Positions 38,641 to 47,516 of a stretch of 64,000 nt of DNA are shown piece by piece. How positions within the stretch are numbered: position 1 is the stretch's first letter; every line of letters starts with the position of its first letter. Both the position numbers and the translations under genes were made by a program. Below the pieces are notes generated by a model. It worked only from the letters and a program-made list of their open reading frames with translations, was not told where the DNA came from and did no database searches. Source of the stretch: Vibrio navarrensis. Lineage in GTDB: Bacteria; Pseudomonadota; Gammaproteobacteria; Enterobacterales; Vibrionaceae. Where the stretch lies: positions 2,418,001 through 2,482,000 of the forward strand of contig NZ_CP065217.1 of the NCBI RefSeq assembly GCF_015767675.1. Reading direction: 5' to 3'.

Positions 38641-38863
38641 AATCTGTCCCTGTATTGTTGGGTACTATCAAAACAGATCGACCACTTAAAGTCATGTCCG
38701 AAAATCGGGGGCCACTTCTCTGTTCGTCACAACCAAGTTTTGCCGTTTGCTTCCTTCAGGTTTCACCTCACGGTGAACACCCTTGCATAGGCTAACGGTT
38801 CTCGCTCGACTGAGCCCGTAGAGGACTTTCACCTCCTAGATCAACGCCATGCTCGGCGCACAA

Positions 38864-38893
38864 TAAAAAAGGCGGATATGATATCCGCCTTGT
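38864..38893 (-). terminator. Terminator of the SpvB/RHS gene and intron target site
   Basis: On the minus strand AAGGCGGATA / TATCCGCCTT (nearly perfect palindrome GGCGGATATCATATCCGCC) followed by TTTTTT-ATT. The group II intron starts directly after ATT. Confidence 0.92.
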
Positions 38894-38912
38894 TCTATTT
38901 TACCTATTCCAC

Positions 38913-41900
38913 TTATTTCCGACCTAACTGTGTGTAAGGATACACCGGATATGGAGCGACTAACGCAGCACCTGTGTATATTGCCGCTGGCAACATTCCA
39001 ACAAAACTATAAGTTTGAAACGCGAAATTGTAACTGTGCGTTCCTTGCAACCACTGACCACTCCATGAATCATAACCTTGGAATCCAAATAACTTAGATA
39101 TATCCGAGTTAAAATAGTCATGAACCTTTGACACTTTATTAATAAAACGGCCAATTAAACCATTTTCGCTATAGAGATGCCGCCCTGATGCTTCTGGAGC
39201 CATACCTCCATTGACAAACATCCGAGTATACTCGTTACCTCCATTGGGAGATGTCCCAGGTATTTGTTTATGGCCACGAGTACCATCCGTTAATAAATCA
39301 CCATCTTTATTGTATTTGCAGATTGAATGACTTCCTCGGCAAGAGCGAAGCTTATAGCTGTCAGTAGCATTCTTCATATACTCAAAGCCTAAAATGATCG
39401 CTTGAGATAATGCCGCAAACTTAGCGCCATCACTGCACGAGCCACCAACAATTTTCCCAGTTGCGCACCCTCCGGTCGCGGCCACGGCCACTTTACGTGT
39501 CGCATCTAGCCAACCTTTCGTTGGGCTCAAGCCATTATATGCACCAATAGCACCAGTAATTGCTCCTACCGCAGCCCCTCTCAATGCGCCGTCCCAACTG
39601 TCCGTCAATATTCCCCCCGCAAATGCACCACCAGATGCCCCCGCCAGCGCACCAGCCGTAATTCCGTTCGCCATCGTTCCTGAGACTAAATAGCTACCGC
39701 CATATTTAGCAAGCATACCGGCATAGGCTCCTCCGGTATAAACCGTGACAACAACACTTGCAACAATCGCAACGATCTTCCGATGTTTGTCGACAAAGTC
39801 TTTAAGATCGTTCCATTGTCTTCGGAACTCTCTGCCTATTCGCTTAAAGAAATGCCCCGAAGGATCGTTGTACTTCAGCGGATTATTCAGTACATAGCTG
39901 TACCTATTGAAAGATTGGCTGTTATCCGGCGATTGGATGAAGATATCAGCGCTAATGAATCGAGCAATTGAGGCATCATACAGGCGACCATTCATATGAA
40001 TCAGGCCGACTTCATCAATACTCTCATGACCAGTGTAGGTTCGATTAAACATGACAGCTTGCAAAAGAACATTTTGCGGTTGGGCCCATTCAAATGGTCG
40101 AACTTTACCCCAAGGATCATATAGCTTACGGTCCACCACATTGCCCCACATATCTGTCACCATATCAACAGACTTCAATGCGTCAGCATGACTGTAGCGA
40201 ATTTGACGATCGACAGAAGCAAAATTTCCCGAGCCATCAGTTTTAACGGTATTAATATTTACAGCAACCAAGCCATCACCAGCGTAAATAAATTGCTTGT
40301 GTTGAATGTCCCCTGAACTTAACTCTGTTCTTTCATATACCTTGCCAAAATACCAAGTAGTATCACCAGTATTTGTCTGTTTTTGATAACGAGTATTGGA
40401 TTCATCGTAGTTGAAGCGCACCCAAGCATTACCCTTCACAATTTCAGTAGGTTTATTCCACACGTTCCATCGAATATCGCGATTACTGTCTGACAGCATA
40501 TTTCCGTTAGCATCATAGGAATAAGTCAACTCACCAACTTGCGTAACAGCATGTTTATGCTTGGGATCTGCGTACACATAGTGTCCAACGTCGGATTTGT
40601 ATCGGATATTGCCGTTGGCTGCGTATGCCATCGAGTACGTTTTATTAAACAATGGGTTATCAGCGTGAGCTTGGTTTACCCCTTCCAGATAATAGTCTGT
40701 CAAGCGGTCTTGCTTATCGTAATAGTAGGTTTCCTTGATGTCGTTGACTAAGTCATGGCGACTTTTCACATTGTCCATCCGGTCGTAACTATAATGAATA
40801 CCGCGTACGAGTTTCGTGCCTTGCTTAGTATAGATATTCAGTAGCTGTCCGTTTCCTTCGTGATAGTCGTAACTGTTTACCAAACCATTGCCGAATATTT
40901 CGGATGTGATACGCCCCTCAGCATCCAACGCATTCAGTTTCCAATAGGTCACTTTACCTGCATCTGGATTTTGTTCTTTCAACTCGCTAAGCCAATTGGA
41001 TTCGCTTTGAGATTGGCTCGCCAAGGCTTGATATTTCTGAGAGACCAGTTTGACCTGTTTCACCAACTTCACTAGTTGCTCTGCCGCAGCTAGGTAGCTT
41101 TGCATTCGCTGAGTTGTTAGCTGTTCAACATACTCCAGTCGATCAATTTCTCCCGCAAGATCGGTAAGTTCGGTAAACATCGCTCTCATGCGTTGATCGT
41201 AAAGTGGATCGTCTCTGTCCAGATTAAATGTGGCTAAACTCATACCACCGTCACGAGAGTAATTGCCATAATACGCAATCTGTCCCTCATCCTGCAGCAG
41301 ATTTTTCACCATCTCCCACTCTTCCAAACTGACTTGTCTCAGCAAATTCCCTTCTATTTTCAGATGGAATTTAGGCTGCTGAATGATGGGAATAAGTACA
41401 TTAGCTGGAATCAGCACCGTGCGAGAAGAGACTTCAAAATAGCGTTCTCCATATTCATCTACATATACCGTCAGTGGTCGGCCATGCAATTCGGAATACA
41501 TTCTCTGAGAAAATTGTTCGTTCTCAGCTCGACCATCAAACGAAATAACATTGGCTTGCAAAGCTTCATACTCTTTCCGTCTTTGGGCGTAGAAATATTG
41601 TTGTTCCTGCAAGTCCCTAATGTTTGAAACATACTCCTTCGCTTTAGCCAGTGCTTCAGTGATCAAAGGTTGAATCACCTGCTTAAACTCTTGCTCAGTA
41701 AAGTTAACTTGCGCTTGAGAAATGTCCCCCCATACCTCGGTGTTTATCCCCGTGGCACCATCTCTTTCATAATGGAGTACAAACTGGTCAGGTCGAGATT
41801 CACGAATCAGTTGCCCAATCGTGTTGTATTCTAAGTCGCGAGTAAACGTATGATCTTCAGTGATCACTTCTTCACGGCTAAGTAACCCTTTGTCGTTATA

Positions 41901-44900
41901 CACAAAATTCTTAATCGTTTCTCCAACGACTTCGGTCTGCAGTAACGCTCCAACCCATTGCCGAGAACCGACCTGATCGTATCTCCAGTAGATGGTTCTG
42001 CTCTTACTCTGCTCTTCTCCATTGGCTATTACGACATTCTCTTCGGTTTGAGCACTTTTTCGGCCCAACTTGTCATAGGAGAAATTGACTGTTTGTCCTT
42101 TTGCATCCGTTTGTTGTATCAACTGCCCAAAACCGTCATACACATATGTCCAAATTCCAAGATCTGGATCGTCTATAAACGTTTTCTTCCCTTGCAAGTT
42201 GTATTTGGTGGAAACCATTTCCCCCTCAGAAGCAATCGCATTTTTGAGTAAACCGTTCGCATAGTATTCGTAGCGAATGCTCCCACCTTGAGGTTCGGTT
42301 TTCTGGATCTCCCATCCCAGTACATTCGTATAGGTAGTATTAACCCGACCGTTGGCATCCGTTTTTGCCACAGAGAAAGGGGCATATTGATACGTTACCC
42401 AGTTTTCTTCTTTACCCGCAGGACCAGGTTCTCGAACGGAAACGATACGCCCTAAATCGTCGTATGCGGTAGTAATGTACTGTGGAATGTCCCCTTGGTA
42501 GTAGGGTTTGGTAACCGAAATTAAGTTCCCTTTGGCGTCATAGGAAGAGTCAACTAGCACCCATTTACCATCAACAGAAAGTGTCGCTTTTCGCACTTCT
42601 CGTTCAAGAAAATCGTACAAACTGATTTTCTTACCAGCACCTATGGATTCATTGACAATACAGTAAACTGCGTTGGATAGAGAAAACTTACAATTGTCAC
42701 TGTCCGCTGAATATCTGTGAATGGCACTTTGTAGCATACCATTTGAAGTACGAATGTGTGTTTCTCTACCAAAACCGTCTAACGTCGTTGTCGTTGTTAA
42801 ACCATTAGCGCCGCTATTTGAGATAACTCCTTGATAAAGATCCATGGACTCTTCAACAATTTGGCCCAGAGGGTTAGTGATTTTAGTTTTGACCACATCG
42901 CCTTCATACGTAAACTGATATTCTGTTGAGCGTGTTTCATTAAAGCTTCCGTTGGTGGCAGTGATTGCCTCAAGTTCAACAATACCTTGGGCATTTCTCT
43001 GTTTTGCAGTTTTGACCGCAAAAGCTGTTCCGGGGTATTCAATTTGTTCAACTAGCAATCCAGTTTGAGGGTCGTAGGCAAACGCAGCTTCTTTGCTACT
43101 TTGCGACCCATCGCTATGTACAAGCGTTGTTTTGGTATGCTCTAACAGACCGACAAGCCACCGACTCTCATTGTTAGAGTAACGGTTTTCTGTGATCTCA
43201 CTGAAGACTTCTTCCCGACCAGTTATTGGGTTAACACCAGACGTTGTAGTAATTACTTTTCCAACATTGCCAAACTGATCAACATCCAACTGCTCTACTT
43301 TTACAACACTTTGCACATCCCCCGTATCGGTATAGCGCGTATCGACTCTTTGCTTCTGATAGGTCGCGTAACTAGAACGGTTTATTGGTGTCGAAATGTA
43401 ATTGACGACCGTTGTATAGTCACTTTTCTTAACCGCCTTTACGATTTGGGTAGGAAGACGCTGCTGCAATAATTCCGCATTCATTTGATCCGATACCGTA
43501 GACATGGACCAAATTGGTGAAGCTATTTGAGGATCTGTAACCTCCTCTTCCACTAAGAAATACTGCGTTGATGGAACAATAATTGGTGTTAGTGGCGAAC
43601 CACCGATCGGAACAAACTTATCTGCATCAGAAGCATATTTTTTCCCCTGATATTCAACGAGTTTGTAGTCTGAGGCAAGTAGCTCTACTTCACGTGCCAC
43701 TTGGGTTTCTGAACGACGAATCTTGGTTGCGGTTAAGGTTTGTTGATGACTTGCATAATCCATTTGCGAAGAGCCAAGTAGTCTTAACTCTCTAAAGTTC
43801 CAAAATGAGCCTTCGAAGCACTCTTCGCAATCTGCAGACAAGTTCTGATGGTTACCTAAGTAATCGGTGTGTTTTCTAATCAAGCCCGTATAGGGAAACT
43901 CAGTATAAAAATGAGTTTCCGCGTTGCGTGTATTGATGCCATCGACAAAGTCTCGTTGACGGATCCAAGTAAAACCAGATTCAGTTGCCCCATCGAAGGA
44001 GTTGCGCACAGGACCAAACTGAAACAGATAGTTGTTTTTCCCTTTCCCGTTGTCTGTCTCTAAACGATAAGCCACCGGATAAGATGCCGGTAGGTTTCGT
44101 TTACCGGGTTCTGCGGACTGAAAAGATTCCACAATGGTGTGATCTTTATAAGGGCCAAACCAGACTCTCGATTTATGGCCCAGACCATTTGTGACGCTTT
44201 TGAGCAACAAAGTACCATGATTGTTTTGTGTTGCCGCTTGACACTCGATACGGTTAGATACTTTTTTGCAAAAATCAATCACACCGTCTTGGTTCAAGTC
44301 CATAAAGGAGTTAAATCCGCTTCCCCAAGCGTTCACCGAAAAATCGTAACTGCGTTTGTTGATGTTGGAACATTTAACGGTATTGCCTACGCCACGGCAG
44401 AAATCCACTACGCCATCTTGGTCTAAATCAACCCACCAACGTTTGTCTGCTGCGCCAAGCTCGGCAGTCCAATCAATACCTCCAACCAATACAATATCAT
44501 CTTCCAATTGTTCGATTGTGCCCAGCGAACCTAGTGAACAGGTTAAATTTTTCTCTTGGCCGAAGTCATTTTTGGTTACTCGACAAAAATCACTCGCACC
44601 GTCGCCGTTAACATCCACCCACCAACGGCTATCAACTTTGGTTTCTGCAGACAGCGAATAAGTTTTGTTTTTCTCCAAGACATCGGAGCCAGAGAAAAAA
44701 GTACATCGAACGGTTTTATAATCCACACTGCAAAGATCGCTGCTTCCATCACCGTTCAAATCCACCCAAAATGTTGAATCGGCGCTAGCCCATTGCATAC
44801 CTTTAACGCTGACGGTATCAGACCACTCTCCATCAGCTTGCGGCTCTGAACACAGCAATTCATCACCAAGGCGACGACAGTATTCAGGAACACCATTGGC

Positions 44901-46187
44901 ATTGGTGTCTTTCCACCAACGAAACTCTTTCATACCCAACAGAGATAAAGGCCACTGCAGTTTCTCCGTTGTACCATCTGGGTTAAAACTATCACAATGT
45001 AACTGACCGGATTCCACGCGGCAAAAATCGGATTTGCTATCGCTGTTAATATCAATCCACCAGTGAGCATCCTTATCGCCCCATTGGCTTATTGAGTACG
45101 TTTTAACCGAGAGATTCGTGCCGACATCAAGGTGGCATATCAATCCGGTATTACCTGTTTTACAAAAATCACTAATACCGTTGCCATTGATATCAACCCA
45201 CCAACTGTGAGTTACCGCAGCCCCCCAATTGGCAGGCATTTGTATATTGCCCCAGTTTTGCAAATCATGGCTGAGAACGGTTTGGCCAAAATATGGCTTA
45301 TTGGCTTGAGGAAGTGTCATGGCTTGCCAATCAAAGCGAGTCCCTGGCATACAAACATCATTTTTATCGCAATACTCCACTTTACTCAGGAAAGCACCCG
45401 CTGTTTCAGCCATTCCAGCTTGCAAGTCATAGTGGAACTTGTAGTAATTTTTCAACTTGCCATTGATGTTAATATCAATTTTATGCAGATGTTCACGTTG
45501 AGCTTTAACTACTCCATTGACCTTGGAGTGAGTAATAAATGAGGAAGTAGAATTATAGATGTTTTTATAATTAAAGCTTACCTGGTAAATGTCATACTCT
45601 ATCGACGCTAACTGGCCTAAATCATCATAGTGGTAGTTTATCGGCGCAGATTTGGGGTGACTTAACTCTGACGCAAGCAACCAAGATTGTGACAACTCAT
45701 GGTAATTGTAACGCTTGGATGAACCGTTTTTCTCTTGTAAGACAAAATAGCTATTGCTGCTGGTTGTATTACCGGAGAGCGTTAATTTCGCTTGAGTATT
45801 GATATAGGTAGTGTAGATTGACTGATCTTTGCCAATCGTTCCGTCTACAGCAACAAGTCGGTTACCATCAAGGCAGTAATTGTCGGTTTCCGTCAATGTG
45901 ACTGTATTGTAATCACCATCGATATAAGGCACATCACCACAACGGCTAATAGACGATAAGCCACTGAGTGTAAAACCTGCGCCAAGTGCGCTTCGCAACG
46001 TTCCAGCACTGGAATAGCTAAGTGCGAGTGCGGGTTGAATACCACCGATACCATTGGGAAGATTCAATGGGATCTGATAATAGGCGACCCCTTGTTCGAT
46101 TGAGAGCTCACCGGGAAGTGTACCAACCGTCGAAGACCACGCTGGTATCGCTATTCCTGATATGAGTAAACCTAGCCATTTATTCAT
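38913..46187 (-). CDS. Giant secreted SpvB / FG-GAP / RHS-repeat protein
   Basis: A 2,424-residue exported protein, signal peptide MNKWLGLLISGIAIPAWSS. Order of parts: SpvB-type N domain (about residues 20-290, 'GVAYYQIPLNLPNGIGG', 'PALALSYSSAG'); seven FG-GAP/VCBS-like repeats with 'WWVDINGNGISDFC' (about 325-645); a middle region; YD/RHS repeats from about 1000; a helical insert around 1480-1750 ('ALAKAKEYVSNIRDLQEQQ'); and the RHS core ending 'RYSYVLNNPLKYNDPSGH' near residue 2112. The final 312 residues are variable: a Gly/Ala-rich hydrophobic segment, then 'KVHDYFNSDISKLFGFQGYD' and 'SFVGMLPAAIYTGAAL'. SpvB+RHS layouts occur in Tc-toxin BC components and polymorphic toxins. I see no ADP-ribosyltransferase motif and no known toxin domain at the tip, and no immunity gene downstream. 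Confidence 0.85.
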   Translation of the reverse strand: MNKWLGLLISGIAIPAWSSTVGTLPGELSIEQGVAYYQIPLNLPNGIGGIQPALALSYSSAGTLRSALGAGFTLSGLSSISRCGDVPYIDGDYNTVTLTETDNYCLDGNRLVAVDGTIGKDQSIYTTYINTQAKLTLSGNTTSSNSYFVLQEKNGSSKRYNYHELSQSWLLASELSHPKSAPINYHYDDLGQLASIEYDIYQVSFNYKNIYNSTSSFITHSKVNGVVKAQREHLHKIDININGKLKNYYKFHYDLQAGMAETAGAFLSKVEYCDKNDVCMPGTRFDWQAMTLPQANKPYFGQTVLSHDLQNWGNIQMPANWGAAVTHSWWVDINGNGISDFCKTGNTGLICHLDVGTNLSVKTYSISQWGDKDAHWWIDINSDSKSDFCRVESGQLHCDSFNPDGTTEKLQWPLSLLGMKEFRWWKDTNANGVPEYCRRLGDELLCSEPQADGEWSDTVSVKGMQWASADSTFWVDLNGDGSSDLCSVDYKTVRCTFFSGSDVLEKNKTYSLSAETKVDSRWWVDVNGDGASDFCRVTKNDFGQEKNLTCSLGSLGTIEQLEDDIVLVGGIDWTAELGAADKRWWVDLDQDGVVDFCRGVGNTVKCSNINKRSYDFSVNAWGSGFNSFMDLNQDGVIDFCKKVSNRIECQAATQNNHGTLLLKSVTNGLGHKSRVWFGPYKDHTIVESFQSAEPGKRNLPASYPVAYRLETDNGKGKNNYLFQFGPVRNSFDGATESGFTWIRQRDFVDGINTRNAETHFYTEFPYTGLIRKHTDYLGNHQNLSADCEECFEGSFWNFRELRLLGSSQMDYASHQQTLTATKIRRSETQVAREVELLASDYKLVEYQGKKYASDADKFVPIGGSPLTPIIVPSTQYFLVEEEVTDPQIASPIWSMSTVSDQMNAELLQQRLPTQIVKAVKKSDYTTVVNYISTPINRSSYATYQKQRVDTRYTDTGDVQSVVKVEQLDVDQFGNVGKVITTTSGVNPITGREEVFSEITENRYSNNESRWLVGLLEHTKTTLVHSDGSQSSKEAAFAYDPQTGLLVEQIEYPGTAFAVKTAKQRNAQGIVELEAITATNGSFNETRSTEYQFTYEGDVVKTKITNPLGQIVEESMDLYQGVISNSGANGLTTTTTLDGFGRETHIRTSNGMLQSAIHRYSADSDNCKFSLSNAVYCIVNESIGAGKKISLYDFLEREVRKATLSVDGKWVLVDSSYDAKGNLISVTKPYYQGDIPQYITTAYDDLGRIVSVREPGPAGKEENWVTYQYAPFSVAKTDANGRVNTTYTNVLGWEIQKTEPQGGSIRYEYYANGLLKNAIASEGEMVSTKYNLQGKKTFIDDPDLGIWTYVYDGFGQLIQQTDAKGQTVNFSYDKLGRKSAQTEENVVIANGEEQSKSRTIYWRYDQVGSRQWVGALLQTEVVGETIKNFVYNDKGLLSREEVITEDHTFTRDLEYNTIGQLIRESRPDQFVLHYERDGATGINTEVWGDISQAQVNFTEQEFKQVIQPLITEALAKAKEYVSNIRDLQEQQYFYAQRRKEYEALQANVISFDGRAENEQFSQRMYSELHGRPLTVYVDEYGERYFEVSSRTVLIPANVLIPIIQQPKFHLKIEGNLLRQVSLEEWEMVKNLLQDEGQIAYYGNYSRDGGMSLATFNLDRDDPLYDQRMRAMFTELTDLAGEIDRLEYVEQLTTQRMQSYLAAAEQLVKLVKQVKLVSQKYQALASQSQSESNWLSELKEQNPDAGKVTYWKLNALDAEGRITSEIFGNGLVNSYDYHEGNGQLLNIYTKQGTKLVRGIHYSYDRMDNVKSRHDLVNDIKETYYYDKQDRLTDYYLEGVNQAHADNPLFNKTYSMAYAANGNIRYKSDVGHYVYADPKHKHAVTQVGELTYSYDANGNMLSDSNRDIRWNVWNKPTEIVKGNAWVRFNYDESNTRYQKQTNTGDTTWYFGKVYERTELSSGDIQHKQFIYAGDGLVAVNINTVKTDGSGNFASVDRQIRYSHADALKSVDMVTDMWGNVVDRKLYDPWGKVRPFEWAQPQNVLLQAVMFNRTYTGHESIDEVGLIHMNGRLYDASIARFISADIFIQSPDNSQSFNRYSYVLNNPLKYNDPSGHFFKRIGREFRRQWNDLKDFVDKHRKIVAIVASVVVTVYTGGAYAGMLAKYGGSYLVSGTMANGITAGALAGASGGAFAGGILTDSWDGALRGAAVGAITGAIGAYNGLSPTKGWLDATRKVAVAATGGCATGKIVGGSCSDGAKFAALSQAIILGFEYMKNATDSYKLRSCRGSHSICKYNKDGDLLTDGTRGHKQIPGTSPNGGNEYTRMFVNGGMAPEASGRHLYSENGLIGRFINKVSKVHDYFNSDISKLFGFQGYDSWSGQWLQGTHSYNFAFQTYSFVGMLPAAIYTGAALVAPYPVYPYTQLGRK

Positions 46188-46199
46188 TCTTAAGCCTTT

Positions 46200-46547
46200 T
46201 TAATTAGACAACTCTATTATTTCTTTTTCTAAATTAGAAATTCTCTTGTTGATTTCCATATTTTCACCGTCAGAACTACTCTGTACATCAGTAGCTTTAA
46301 TATCAAAACCATCATTAAACACCGATTGTCGCAAACTCTTAACGGCAATCTGGCTATTGAGCTTTTCAACAGTAAAAGTTTCTTTCCCAAGATCGCTGCT
46401 GAAATTCTCAGAGCGTTTTAAATATTTTTCTTCAACTGAATCTTTCGTACCAAAATCAGACCAAAGTAAAATATTTATTATTAGCAGAATAAGTATTGTG
46501 ACAAATGTCACCGATATCCATACTTTAGGTATTATTCCCTTTTCCAT
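46200..46547 (-). CDS. Small membrane-anchored protein upstream of the RHS gene, 115 aa
   Basis: One N-terminal transmembrane helix ('VWISVTFVTILILLIINILL', residues 9-28), then a polar, charged domain of about 85 residues ending in a short coiled-coil-like stretch 'NKRISNLEKEIIEL'. It is 12 bp upstream of the giant gene on the same strand, so co-transcribed. No family recognised. It may anchor, export-assist or neutralise the RHS protein; nothing in the sequence decides between these. Confidence 0.65.
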   Translation of the reverse strand: MEKGIIPKVWISVTFVTILILLIINILLWSDFGTKDSVEEKYLKRSENFSSDLGKETFTVEKLNSQIAVKSLRQSVFNDGFDIKATDVQSSSDGENMEINKRISNLEKEIIELSN

Positions 46548-46714
46548 TCAACCTCCAAAATAGAGAAAATAATAGATATGCTTTAAATCCAAAAGAAGAA
46601 ATACATTCAACAATGACATACTTCACACACTTAATATAAAGTGTAAAAAATACTTTTCCGTAATTAATACCTGTAGATAATAGGAGCTTCAAATAAATAA
46701 CTTAGGCTAGGAAT

Positions 46715-47077
46715 ATGAAAAAAATCATCATCGGCATTATCAGTTTACTACTTTCTTTTGCTTCACACTCTGAAATCTACACAGACGCAGGGACAAAATG
46801 GTACGGTCCTTATACAATTAAAAGCGTATCTCGCCAGATTCAGCATGTCCACCGAGTATCAATCCAATTTAATGAGTCCATAGAAACGACTTGTGAACTG
46901 AATAACACTACCAGAAGAGTTACTAACGTCGCTGACAATTACATCGTTGTTGACGCTATTTTTTCTGGCGCACTTGCAGCACAAGCGCAAAACAAACCAG
47001 TGAGAATACTATTGACTGGTGCGTGTCACGCTACACATGGATTAAACTTATGGGGAATTGAGGTCATCAATGAATAG
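46715..47077 (+). CDS. Small secreted protein A of a divergent pair, 120 aa
   Basis: Signal peptide MKKIIIGIISLLLSFASHS followed by a domain of about 100 residues: 'KWYGPYTIKSVSRQ', 'VSIQFNESIETTCEL', 'SGALAAQAQNKPVRILLTGAC' and the terminal 'HGLNLWGIEVINE'. Two cysteines probably form one disulfide. The following gene is a clear paralogue. The gene is divergent from the RHS operon across a 167-bp region that must hold both promoters. No family recognised; the strand-helix-strand ending resembles small beta-rich secreted domains. Confidence 0.65.
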   Translation: MKKIIIGIISLLLSFASHSEIYTDAGTKWYGPYTIKSVSRQIQHVHRVSIQFNESIETTCELNNTTRRVTNVADNYIVVDAIFSGALAAQAQNKPVRILLTGACHATHGLNLWGIEVINE

Positions 47078-47462
47078 AAATACAGGACTAAAAGCTTTTT
47101 TCCTAATCGCACTGCTGACTGCCACAAATGCTAGTGCTGAGATAGGTAAATGGTATGGGCCAGTGACTATAGAGAAAATGGGACACCTGATGGACCAACC
47201 TTACGGAAACACTGAACGTTCAAAATTATTTGTAAAATTCAAAGAGCCGATAGAGATAGGTTGTGCTGCGACACAAGAAGGAAAAATAGCCAGTTATCGC
47301 TCTCCGAGTCCAAATGAATGGAATCAAAACTGGAATGGCACCTGGCAATCGCTCATCATGACGGCCCATGCTCAGAAGAAGCAAGTAATGCTCTATCTTC
47401 AAAAAGAAATATGCGATCCGACTTATGGCGCACTCATACAAGGTGTCGAGATTATCCTTTAG
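47070..47462 (+). CDS. Small secreted protein B, paralogue of A, 130 aa
   Basis: The start ATG 47070 overlaps the stop of the preceding gene by eight bases (translational coupling). Signal peptide MNRNTGLKAFFLIALLTATNASA. The mature domain mirrors protein A: 'KWYGPVTIEKMG', 'LFVKFKEPIEIGCAA', 'LIMTAHAQKKQVMLYLQKEIC', 'YGALIQGVEII'. Both cysteines are conserved. Overall identity to A is low, so an old duplication. Function unknown. Confidence 0.65.
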   Translation: MNRNTGLKAFFLIALLTATNASAEIGKWYGPVTIEKMGHLMDQPYGNTERSKLFVKFKEPIEIGCAATQEGKIASYRSPSPNEWNQNWNGTWQSLIMTAHAQKKQVMLYLQKEICDPTYGALIQGVEIIL

Positions 47463-47474
47463 CCTATGTTGAAC

Positions 47475-47503
47475 AAAAAAACCGCGCCAAGGCGCGGTTT
47501 TTT
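47475..47503. terminator. Bidirectional terminator between the secreted pair and recR
   Basis: AAAAAACCGCGCC AA GGCGCGGTTTTTT: near-perfect palindrome with A and T runs, serving both convergent units. Confidence 0.9.
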
Positions 47504-47516
47504 ACACAGAACTCGG

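Larger units (their letters stand above)
37459..38720 (-). mobile_element. IS3-family insertion sequence, 1.26 kb
   Basis: Terminal inverted repeats GAGAAGTGG (37459-37467) and CCACTTCTC (38712-38720), with further similarity inward (GACCCC versus GCCCCC). It encodes overlapping OrfA and OrfB with a programmed frameshift signal. Flanking triplets TCT and TGT do not form a perfect target duplication. The element interrupts the 5' region of the group II intron and itself looks intact. Confidence 0.88.
35712..38861 (-). mobile_element. Group II intron (probable class IIC), interrupted by an IS3-family element
   Basis: The 5' end is GTGCGCC on the minus strand at 38861 (family consensus GUGYG), followed by a typical domain I start. 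The 3' end is near 35712, with domain V at about 35752-35783 (stem CCGCCGTA / TACGGTGG) and domain VI at 35721-35740 (GGAGGCC GTGA GGCCTCC) followed by CTACTCGAT. Without the IS at 37459-38720 the intron is about 1,890 bp, the usual compact IIC size. It sits immediately after the T-run of the RHS-gene terminator (38864-38893), the characteristic IIC target. The encoded RT is broken, so the copy cannot move by itself; splicing is also doubtful with 1.26 kb inserted in its 5' part. Confidence 0.85.

Noticed and set aside
38913..46187. SpvB-type ADP-ribosyltransferase activity for the giant protein
   Set aside because: Only the SpvB N-terminal carrier domain is present; no ExE catalytic motif region was recognised at the C terminus.
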